Source of the DNA: an uncultured Eubacteriales bacterium
GTDB taxonomy: Bacteria; Bacillota; Clostridia; Monoglobales; Monoglobaceae
DNA length: 12,264 nt
Assembly: GCA_900552305.1 (NCBI GenBank)
Contig: URZD01000046.1
Location: forward strand, 1 to 12,264
Direction of reading: 5' to 3'
A model generated the notes under the pieces. That model was not told the origin of the DNA, ran no database searches, and saw nothing but the letters and a program-made list of their open reading frames with translations. Positions 6,305 through 12,264 of this stretch are shown in pieces (positions within the stretch are counted from its first letter, which is position 1; each line of letters opens with the position of its first letter). The position numbers and the translations under genes were made by a program.

Positions 6305-6835
6305 TTATTTTATCTTCTTCTCAAGGCACACTAAGCCGATTCCTTTTATTCCGTTAAAATCGCACGGAACTATGCCCGCCTCGTCATAGCCGAGCTTTTT
6401 GTACATACGGCGCGCATTGGTGTTCCGCTCGTTTGTGTCCATTCTCAGGCAGGTGCAGCCGTTTTCCGCCGCATAGTTTTCGTAAAACGCGACAAACCGC
6501 TTGCCGTAGCCATTGCCCGACTCCGCCGGGTCGACGCAAAGAGTGTGAAGCACCATAACCTCGCTGTCGTCCGCCGCATACTTCCAGTTACACTTGCGGT
6601 AGGAGTCAATTTGCACGCGGTTTATTATTGCAGACGCAACAATTCGCTCGCGCTCAACCATAACGAACATATCATCGCGCTCAAGTGCATCCTCCGCGGT
6701 TTTTGCGGTCGGATAAACGCCCTTCTGCCAGCCTACATGGCTGTCGCCGCTGTCCGCATTGTTATCGCTTTCTATAATCGCGTCATAGATTTCCGCAATT
6801 CTTTCTGTATCGTCTTTTTGTGCTTTTCTTATCAT
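6305..6835 (-). CDS. GNAT-family N-acetyltransferase
   Basis: This 176-residue cytoplasmic protein has the GNAT fold, which transfers an acetyl group from acetyl-CoA to an amine. The N-terminus MIRKAQKDDTERIAEIYD is a typical first strand and helix. Motif A spans about 93-114 (VMVLHTLCVDPAESGNGYGK), with the acetyl-CoA-binding loop SGNGYG, and motif B follows with NTNARRMYKKLGYDEAG (about 138-154). The substrate cannot be read from the sequence. The ATG at 6835 has AAGGAG (6850-6845) 9 nt upstream. It sits 112 nt downstream of the ABC operon on the same strand. I see neither a strong promoter nor a canonical terminator in that gap, so read-through from the operon is possible. The C-terminus ends LEKKIK, followed by an out-of-frame coding-like stretch. 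Confidence 0.92.
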   Translation of the reverse strand: MIRKAQKDDTERIAEIYDAIIESDNNADSGDSHVGWQKGVYPTAKTAEDALERDDMFVMVERERIVASAIINRVQIDSYRKCNWKYAADDSEVMVLHTLCVDPAESGNGYGKRFVAFYENYAAENGCTCLRMDTNERNTNARRMYKKLGYDEAGIVPCDFNGIKGIGLVCLEKKIK

Positions 6836-6880
6836 ATTATATTTCTCCTTCGCAGCCGTTTGCCTTGTTTACGGGTTGGC

Positions 6881-6914
6881 GAGCATTTTACGCATTATTG
6901 CGGAAAAATTGCTC
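6881..6914. other. Imperfect hairpin in the gap between the ABC operon and the GNAT gene
   Basis: GAGCA (6881-6885) pairs with TGCTC (6910-6914), TTTT with AAAA, and CGCA (6891-6894) with TGCG (6899-6902), giving an interrupted stem with a TTAT loop. On the minus strand no T tract follows, so it is not a standard terminator for the operon. It may be a weak terminator or a processing site; it is the only clear structure in this gap. Confidence 0.35.
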
Positions 6915-6947
6915 TTTAAAACCGCATGAGACTTGACTTCGCTTTGC

Positions 6948-8357
6948 CTAAACGTCAGCCGGTCTTTGCTTTGGATTTTCCGCAAACTTTTCAAGCGTTT
7001 CAAGCATACCGCTGACATACTTTTTCAGTATAAGGAACGATTTTCCGTCCGGTCTTGTGACACGCAGATTTCTTTCGTCATGGGTGTAATAAACCGCGGC
7101 GTTGCTCTTGCCGTCCGTCATTTTGAACGTGATTTCACAGAACTTCTCGCCGCTTTCCGCGCCGCTGACCTCATCCGTCACCGTAAGTCCTATAATAGCC
7201 TGATACATACCCTTGAACGCATTTTCCTCCGAGTCCTTGCCGTCCATTTTGTATGTTGTTTTAACGTCGTCACCGCTGCCGCTGCGCGACATTGACAGGG
7301 TGTGGGTCTTGCCGTTTGCCTTTACCGTTATCGATTCCACATTGTCTATGTTATAAATATGCGCAAACCTTTCCATAAGGTCAAACGGCTTTACGCCGCT
7401 TACAGCATCAAGCATTTTCGGCGAGGTCGTAAAGATAAAGCCCTTATCGTTGTACATAGTATATACGTTGCCGTTTTCGTCAGCACCGCCGAATGTCAGC
7501 GTATGCGCCGCCGTGCCGTCCTCTATCTCTACCTTTACTCCGCTGTTTATGCCGTATTTTTCAGCGTCCGCCGGGTTGTCGCTCACAAAATCCGTAACCG
7601 ATACGGACGTGAATACCTCGGTAATCTTAGAAAATTTTTCCGTATTGACGCTCTCGCTGTAAGGGTACGTCATTCTGAGCGTCGACATTGTAGCGCTGCT
7701 CTTGTCATCGGCGCCGTCGGAATTGACAATCTCCACCACCTTCTGACCGCCGCGGCTTATCGCAAACCGTTTCAGCGACTGTGCGTCTATTGTCGCAAGC
7801 GTTTTCTCGCGGAAGTCGTTCGGCTGTTTAAGCAGCGCGTCCGCATTGTACTCCGACACGGCATAGATTTTGCCGCCGCCCTTTTCCATTATATAATAGC
7901 TTGTGTCCACCACCATTTTGTCACCCAAAACAAGCGTTTTTTCCGTGCCGTCCTTTGTTGTCACGCTCACCTCCGCCTTGGGCGAGGAAAAGCCGTACTC
8001 CGCGCTGTTTTCGGTACTGTCGGCGATTTCCTTATCGGCGTTAAGGCTGCAAATCGCGGAAACCGTGCTTTCTATCATACTCTGCGAGAACTCCACGCCT
8101 TCGCGCTCCGGTATGCTCCACTTTGCGTTGTCGCCCTCACCGGTGCGCACAAGCGAAAACGCACCATTTTCGTTTTTAAACTCTATCTTTGCCGCGTCCT
8201 CTGTCTTAACCGACATCAGCGGAAAGGTCTGCGCGTCAGCCGCGTCGTTACCGCCGCTTGGCTGCCACTTTACCGCAAACCAATATCCCGCCGCAAGCGC
8301 GCACAGCGCTACCGCGGCAATAACCGTATTTCGTATCAGCTTTTTGTTTACGCTCAT
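6948..8357 (-). CDS. DUF4340 protein, membrane-anchored extracytoplasmic component of a Gld-type ABC system
   Basis: The 469-residue product has one N-terminal membrane segment (about residues 9-29, NTVIAAVALCALAAGYWFAV) followed by a large hydrophilic domain outside the membrane, matching the DUF4340 family: repeated short beta units such as AEYGFSSPKAEVSVTTKDG and AEKYGINSGVKVEIEDG. DUF4340 proteins are regularly encoded next to GldG-like proteins and an ABC-2 transporter, as here; their biochemical role is unknown. Its ATG overlaps the stop of the gldG-like gene by one base (TAATG), with AAGGAG about 10 nt upstream inside that gene, so translation is probably coupled. It is the last gene of the four-gene operon. 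There are no catalytic motifs I can identify; I infer a binding or scaffold role in the envelope. Confidence 0.9.
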   Translation of the reverse strand: MSVNKKLIRNTVIAAVALCALAAGYWFAVKWQPSGGNDAADAQTFPLMSVKTEDAAKIEFKNENGAFSLVRTGEGDNAKWSIPEREGVEFSQSMIESTVSAICSLNADKEIADSTENSAEYGFSSPKAEVSVTTKDGTEKTLVLGDKMVVDTSYYIMEKGGGKIYAVSEYNADALLKQPNDFREKTLATIDAQSLKRFAISRGGQKVVEIVNSDGADDKSSATMSTLRMTYPYSESVNTEKFSKITEVFTSVSVTDFVSDNPADAEKYGINSGVKVEIEDGTAAHTLTFGGADENGNVYTMYNDKGFIFTTSPKMLDAVSGVKPFDLMERFAHIYNIDNVESITVKANGKTHTLSMSRSGSGDDVKTTYKMDGKDSEENAFKGMYQAIIGLTVTDEVSGAESGEKFCEITFKMTDGKSNAAVYYTHDERNLRVTRPDGKSFLILKKYVSGMLETLEKFAENPKQRPADV

Positions 8358-9766
8358 TATTTGTATCTCCTTTTAAGCCATACGGTAAGTCCCGCAGCTA
8401 TTATAAGCAGCGGCAGCAAATACTGGATAAGTACATAGGTAACCACATACTGGGTCTGGGTTATGTTCAGCTTGGACGCCGTTATCTCCTTTGCGCGTAT
8501 ATCCATTGAGTTATTGCTTTCTGTCATATAGCTGACAGCGTTTAAAATAAAGTCGCCGTTGGCGTAGCTTGCCTCTTCAAGTATTCCCTGCGTTTCGACC
8601 GCCGCAAGCGAGCCCATTACAAGAATCTTTCCGCCTTTGCCGCTCTGATCCTCCGCAAGCGCCGCAACCGTCAGCGGTCCGTCGGTGTCGCCGTTCTCCT
8701 TGTCATACGTTGTAAACGAAAGGTCTGACTTTCCGTAAGACTTGTCGGAGGTTGTAAGCAGCGGCGTTATCTTTGCGCGCCTTGTGTTGTCGTCGTTTAC
8801 AGCTATGCTCTGCGACATGGGCGCAAGATATACCAGCTTTTGGCTTATAAGGTTCTTTGTTATGTCATGCTCCGCAAGGTCGGGCAGCGGCGCTGGCATA
8901 TTATAGAAATTTACAAATTTGTTTCCGTCCGTTTCAACAACAAAGTCGCCGCGCACCGCAGTACCCCACTCCGTCAGGTACTCGTTAAGACGTTCAAGTC
9001 CCTTTGTGCCTGTCTGTTCGATAAATATCGCCTTTCCGCCGTTGTCAAGGTATTTGTCAAGCGCGTCGCGCTCCTCCGCGGTAAAGTCCACAGACGGCGC
9101 AACAATCGCAATCGCCGCCGCATCCTCTGGAATACCGCTTACCGATATATTCACCGTTTCATGCTCATAGCCGTTATTTTCAAGCGCCGCGGTCAGTTCC
9201 GACGCGTCGTCCTCGTTGTGACCCTCTGTGAAATAAATCTTTGCGTCGCCGCTCTGTCCGCTGACGTTTGCCACTGCGGCAGTCAGCTTTTTCTCAAGGT
9301 CAATGCTTGTCGAGCCGGTGTAATCGTTCGTGCTGTACATCTGGCTGAACGCGACCGTCTTTACCCTGTCGCCGCACTGAAGTATTATCGAGCCTGTGCT
9401 GATTTGCTGACCCTGCTCCTCATACTTTTTCGCAAAGCCGGGATTCTTTTCAGGGTCTATAAACGTAACCTTAAAATTCTTGTTCAGCGCCGAGTATTTG
9501 TCAAGATATTCCTCGGCATAGGTTATATATTCGTTTGAGCCTGTGTTCGCAGGATAAAGAGCGTATACGTCAATCTCCTTATCCAACTTTTTCATGACCT
9601 CTTTGGTGTTTGCCGAAAGCTCGTAGACCTTTTCACGGGTAAGGTCAATTTTCATCGGCGCCTTTGAGGAAATAACCGTGAGAATTGCATTCAGCAGAAT
9701 TACCGCAGCAATGGTTACCGCCGTAATAACGACTGCATTTAATCCAAGTTTCGTACTGTTTTTCAT
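8357..9766 (-). CDS. GldG-like protein of an ABC-2 system (membrane-anchored, extracytoplasmic)
   Basis: The protein has an N-terminal membrane segment, an extracytoplasmic body beginning with MKIDLTREKVYELSANTKE (a hallmark of GldG-like proteins), and a C-terminal membrane segment ending in KRRYK. The body includes a DPEKNPGFAKKYEEQG stretch and an IYFTEGHNEDDASELTAAL stretch, as in the family's 'ABC-type uncharacterized transport' domain. GldG partners GldA and GldF in Bacteroidota gliding; in Firmicutes the substrate is unknown. I place the start at ATG 9766 (469 residues): it begins MKNSTKLGLNAV like relatives, and AAAGGAG (9787-9781) lies 14 nt upstream, rather far. The frame also opens at a TTG at 9790 without a ribosome binding site. 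It follows the permease by about 100 nt and overlaps the DUF4340 start. Confidence 0.88.
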   Translation of the reverse strand: MKNSTKLGLNAVVITAVTIAAVILLNAILTVISSKAPMKIDLTREKVYELSANTKEVMKKLDKEIDVYALYPANTGSNEYITYAEEYLDKYSALNKNFKVTFIDPEKNPGFAKKYEEQGQQISTGSIILQCGDRVKTVAFSQMYSTNDYTGSTSIDLEKKLTAAVANVSGQSGDAKIYFTEGHNEDDASELTAALENNGYEHETVNISVSGIPEDAAAIAIVAPSVDFTAEERDALDKYLDNGGKAIFIEQTGTKGLERLNEYLTEWGTAVRGDFVVETDGNKFVNFYNMPAPLPDLAEHDITKNLISQKLVYLAPMSQSIAVNDDNTRRAKITPLLTTSDKSYGKSDLSFTTYDKENGDTDGPLTVAALAEDQSGKGGKILVMGSLAAVETQGILEEASYANGDFILNAVSYMTESNNSMDIRAKEITASKLNITQTQYVVTYVLIQYLLPLLIIAAGLTVWLKRRYK

Positions 9767-9814
9767 AAGTTTTCTCAATACTCCTTTCAAAATCCAAACC
9801 GAAAATCCGCGTCC

Positions 9815-9835
9815 TCTGCCCGGCGCGCGGGCAGA
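9815..9835. other. Intercistronic hairpin between the permease and gldG-like genes
   Basis: TCTGCCCG (9815-9822) pairs with CGGGCAGA (9828-9835) over a 5-nt loop. It occupies the only sizeable gap inside the ABC operon. On the minus strand no T run follows, so it is more likely an RNA-stability or processing element than a terminator. That role is inferred. Confidence 0.4.
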
Positions 9836-9869
9836 ATCCGCGAAACATTCTTCGGTGTATTCAGCCGTT

Positions 9870-10574
9870 TTATGCGTATCTGCGTTTCTCTATAGCGCGA
9901 ACCGCAAGCAGCAGCATTACAAAAATAAAGCTGAGATAGTATACTATGTTGGTGATGTTAAGTATACCGTTTTGGAACTCGCCGAATCTTCTGAGAAGCG
10001 AAAGCCACTGTATCACCGTAAGCACAACCGGATTGGAAACGCTTGACGCAATTCCGTCAAGCAGGTATATAATCAGGAGTATTCCGAAAGTGAATACCGC
10101 CGCGATAACCTGACTTTCGGTAAGCGCCGAAACAAGCACGCCTATCGATATGAACGCGCCCCAAAGCAGTATAAAGCCTATGTACGAGCCGATAATCTCG
10201 CTCATGGACGGCTCGCCGAATATGCACAGCACTGCCGGGTACACAAATGTTATAACCATTGTAACGCCGAACACCGCCATAGCCGCAAGGTACTTGCCGA
10301 CCACGATTTCAGTCACGCTGACCGGCGCGCACAAAAGCAGCTGGTCTGTTTTTTTGTTTCTTTCCTCCGACAAAAGCCGCATAGTAAGTATCGATACAAG
10401 GAATACGCAAATTACGTTTATGTTTGAAAACAGTATGTCAATATCCGCCGCCCCGTAAAGCAGCGACCCGTTCAGAAAGAACACCGCGCTGAGTATAATG
10501 AACACGCCGACAAATATATAGCCTATCGGTGACAGGAAATAGCTTTTGAACTCTTTTTTAAAGATTGCCTTCAT
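9870..10574 (-). CDS. ABC-2 type permease (GldF-like)
   Basis: The 234-residue integral membrane protein begins MKAIFKKEFKSYFLSPIGYI, the typical entry of GldF-like ABC-2 permeases: an amphipathic interface helix followed by six hydrophobic segments. The SEERNKKTDQLLLCAPVS loop after the second segment is the usual contact region with the ATPase. The start is ATG 10574, which has GGAGG (10588-10584) 9 nt upstream; the ATG six bases earlier is too close to that site. The frame stays open much further upstream, but that part runs through the ATPase gene in another frame and reads as Arg-rich nonsense. The gene overlaps the 3' end of the ATPase gene by 17 nt, implying translational coupling. Together with that ATPase it should form the transport core; substrate unknown. 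Confidence 0.92.
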   Translation of the reverse strand: MKAIFKKEFKSYFLSPIGYIFVGVFIILSAVFFLNGSLLYGAADIDILFSNINVICVFLVSILTMRLLSEERNKKTDQLLLCAPVSVTEIVVGKYLAAMAVFGVTMVITFVYPAVLCIFGEPSMSEIIGSYIGFILLWGAFISIGVLVSALTESQVIAAVFTFGILLIIYLLDGIASSVSNPVVLTVIQWLSLLRRFGEFQNGILNITNIVYYLSFIFVMLLLAVRAIEKRRYA

Positions 10575-11838
10575 TTTCATCCGCCTCCTTTTCGTTTTTC
10601 TCCGCCGCGGGCGCAGCTTGTCCGCCCGACACAGGCTCTGCCGCGTTCTGCGCGCTCTCCGCGGGCTCTGCCGCGATAGTCGCCGCGTTATTTTCCGCGG
10701 ACTCTGCCGCGGACTTGTCCTGTGCTGAATCCGCGCTCTTTGCATTCTTTGCGGACTTTGCCGCGTCGGCGGCTTTTTTCCTTTCAAAAAGGCCGCGTTT
10801 CGGTTTTTCCTCCGCATCGTCCTCCGGAACGGGAGCGTTTGTAATCTTAATAAATATTTCTTCAAGTGACAAATCCATTGAGCGGAAGCCTATCAGCGGG
10901 ACGTTTCCTGACGCAAACGCCTCGAACACCTCGCGGCGCAGGTCAAGACCTTCCTCAAACTCTATCATAAAGTCAACCGTTTTCGGCTCGCTCACCTTGA
11001 CAAAACCTGCATATTTCATGCCCGCAACCGAGTTAAGAATATCTCGTACCTCGTCACGGCTGCCGATTGCTCTGACAAGATACTTGCCCTTTTCGCCGAA
11101 GCTCGCCGACAAATTCTCTATTGTGTCAAAAGCCGCGACCCTGCCGTGGTTGATTATTGCCACGCGGTCGCATATCGCTGTGACCTCTTGTAATATGTGC
11201 GTGCTGAGGATTACCGTGCGGCTTCTGCCCAGCTCGCGGATTACGTTTCTTATCTCGATAATCTGTTTGGGGTCAAGTCCGACAGTCGGCTCGTCAAGGA
11301 TAAGAACGTCGGGGTTGCCGATAAGCGCCTGAGCAAGTCCGACCCTTTGCTTATAGCCCTTTGACAGATTTCTTATCATTCGGTCGGCAACGTGCGTAAT
11401 CTTTACAACCTGCATTATGCCGTCGATATGCTCTTTTCTCGGCTCCCTGACCTTTTTCAGCTCGTACACGAAGTTCAGGTATTCGCTGACCGTCATGTCA
11501 AGGTAAAGCGGCGGATTTTCCGGAAGGTAGCCGATTTTTTTGCGTGCCTCCTTGGGACTTTCCAGTATGTCTATGCCGTCAACCTCCACACTGCCCGAGG
11601 TCGCGGATATGTACCCCGTTATTATGTTCATCGTTGTTGATTTTCCCGCGCCGTTCGGTCCCAAAAAGCCGAGTATCTCGCCGCGTTTTACATCAAAGCT
11701 GATTTTGTTTACCGCCTTCTTTGCGCCGTACTTTTTTGTAAGGTCGCATATTCTGATAACAGCGTCGTCTTTTTTCACGGGCGCGGTTTCCGTGGCGGTA
11801 TTCCCTTCAGGAGCCGCCGTGTTCTTTTCCCACTCCAT
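10558..11838 (-). CDS. ABC transporter ATPase (GldA/CcmA-like) with Ala/Glu-rich C-terminal tail
   Basis: This 426-residue cytoplasmic ATPase powers the permease encoded next to it. All ABC motifs are present: Walker A GPNGAGKST (60-68), a Q-loop region YLPENPP with Glu instead of Gln as is common in this subfamily, signature LSKGYKQR (158-165), Walker B LILDEP (179-184), D-loop GLD (187-189) and switch His214. A regulatory C-terminal region runs to about 334. Residues 335-426 form an unusual low-complexity tail rich in Ala, Glu, Ser and Lys, built of AESAENNAA-like pieces. A 24-residue hydrophilic extension also precedes the first strand. The ATG at 11838 has AAGGAGG (11852-11846) 7 nt upstream. 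It is the first gene of a four-gene operon. Export of a lipid, polysaccharide or peptide is possible, but no substrate can be read. Confidence 0.94.
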   Translation of the reverse strand: MEWEKNTAAPEGNTATETAPVKKDDAVIRICDLTKKYGAKKAVNKISFDVKRGEILGFLGPNGAGKSTTMNIITGYISATSGSVEVDGIDILESPKEARKKIGYLPENPPLYLDMTVSEYLNFVYELKKVREPRKEHIDGIMQVVKITHVADRMIRNLSKGYKQRVGLAQALIGNPDVLILDEPTVGLDPKQIIEIRNVIRELGRSRTVILSTHILQEVTAICDRVAIINHGRVAAFDTIENLSASFGEKGKYLVRAIGSRDEVRDILNSVAGMKYAGFVKVSEPKTVDFMIEFEEGLDLRREVFEAFASGNVPLIGFRSMDLSLEEIFIKITNAPVPEDDAEEKPKRGLFERKKAADAAKSAKNAKSADSAQDKSAAESAENNAATIAAEPAESAQNAAEPVSGGQAAPAAEKNEKEADENEGNL

Positions 11839-11876
11839 TTTCGTTCCTCCTTATACAAAAAACAAATGCAATATGA

Positions 11877-11906
11877 TACAATTACCGTATAAAAGTAATT
11901 GTACCA
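11877..11906 (-). promoter_or_regulatory. 27-bp inverted repeat overlapping a candidate promoter of the ABC operon
   Basis: TACAATTAC (11877-11885) and GTAATTGTA (11895-11903) are perfect inverted arms separated by 9 nt. On the minus strand the right arm overlaps TGGTACAAT (11906-11898), which fits an extended -10 (TGnTACAAT); no good -35 is seen. The arms are one operator period apart (18 bp centre to centre), 40-65 bp upstream of the ATPase start codon. A dimeric repressor site is a fair inference; no regulator gene lies in the window. Confidence 0.5.
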
Positions 11907-11971
11907 TACTGCGCATCTTAATGTGTTACCATTTTATGAATTTTATTTCAATCGGATGAGGGCAATCACGG

Positions 11972-11986
11972 CTCCGTTTTTCGGAG
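11972..11986. other. Short hairpin downstream of the Mrp gene
   Basis: CTCCG (11972-11976) and CGGAG (11982-11986) flank TTTTT. It lies about 22 nt past the Mrp-family stop codon, where a terminator is expected, but no T tract follows on the minus strand. It might be a weak terminator for the Mrp transcript. Confidence 0.3.
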
Positions 11987-12007
11987 TTGAATTTTACCCT
12001 TATAAAC

Positions 12008-12264
12008 CTACTTTTTCGCAAGCGCCGAAAGCGCGTCAAACGCGCCGCCAAGCCACTGCGCTGCGTCTATATCCTCCACCGCGCCGCGGTCGCACATTTT
12101 TGCAATATCCGTACGCATGGGTATTCTGCCGAGCGCCTTCAAGCCGAAGTCCGCCGCAACCTTGTCAAGCTTGCTCTCGCCGAATATTTTAATAATCTCC
12201 GAGCAGTTCGGACATTCGACCCAGCTCATATTCTCCACAATACCTAAAATCGGAATATTCATCA
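12008..12264 (-). CDS. mrp: Mrp/NBP35-family P-loop ATPase, C-terminal part (5' end outside window)
   Basis: Mrp/ApbC proteins are cytosolic P-loop ATPases implicated in carrying or inserting iron-sulfur clusters. The last 84 residues are visible: NIPILGIVENMSWVECPNCSEIIKIFG, then LGRIPMRTDI, matching the C-terminal third of the family. The CPNC motif is the conserved pair thought to bind a bridging cluster at the dimer interface. The Walker A motif would lie beyond the right edge. The Met at 12262 is internal, so the gene is partial. It is transcribed toward the ABC operon on the same strand, but 169 nt separate its stop from the ATPase start and the latter seems to have its own promoter. 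Confidence 0.9.
   Translation of the reverse strand, partial: MNIPILGIVENMSWVECPNCSEIIKIFGESKLDKVAADFGLKALGRIPMRTDIAKMCDRGAVEDIDAAQWLGGAFDALSALAKK

Noticed and set aside
7302..8438. Plus-strand open frame of 378 codons opposite the DUF4340 gene
   Set aside because: Composition is rich in Arg, His, Tyr and Cys, typical of an antisense shadow, and it crosses two genes with recognisable products.
10575..10865. N-terminal extension of the ABC-2 permease frame
   Set aside because: This part overlaps the ATPase tail in another frame and is Arg/Gln/Pro-rich nonsense; the ATG at 10574 has a well-placed ribosome binding site.

Overview
The window looks like a chromosomal segment of an uncultured or gut-type, spore-forming Clostridia member, most likely close to Oscillospirales/Oscillospiraceae. 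The evidence is a full-length SpoIIE with Spo0A-box-like sites in its promoter, strong AAAGGAGG-type ribosome binding sites, moderately high GC, and a small DUF11-type protein of a kind I associate with gut Clostridia. No tRNA, rRNA, CRISPR array, transposase or phage gene is visible. Lineage is inferred from gene content only.

Layout from left to right. (1) The 3' part of hslO (Hsp33 redox chaperone, + strand) enters from the left edge and converges on spoIIE (- strand). A perfect 32-nt palindrome lies between them. (2) spoIIE is followed upstream by a roughly 440-bp divergent intergenic region. It holds a spoIIE promoter with a 21-bp spacer and three 0A-box-like heptamers, a G-rich imperfect-repeat block, and a near-consensus sigma-A promoter for the next gene. 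(3) A DUF2130 coiled-coil protein (+) contains three near-identical 29-residue tandem repeats and ends at a strong terminator. (4) A Cys-rich two-domain DUF11-like protein without signal peptide (+) is preceded by a sequence matching the mother-cell sigma-K consensus. (5) A GNAT acetyltransferase (-) follows.

(6) A four-gene minus-strand operon encodes an ABC ATPase, an ABC-2 permease, a GldG-like extracytoplasmic protein and a DUF4340 protein. The order, short spacings and overlaps suggest one co-translated envelope complex of the 'gliding-type' ABC family. A 27-bp inverted repeat sits in its promoter region. (7) The 3' end of an Mrp/NBP35 P-loop ATPase gene (-) runs off the right edge.

The clearest themes are sporulation (spoIIE and, by inference, the DUF11-like gene) and an envelope ABC system of unknown substrate. 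The most testable new idea is that the Cys-rich DUF11-like protein is a late mother-cell, spore-surface product. The DUF2130 repeat protein and the G-rich block beside it also merit a look.
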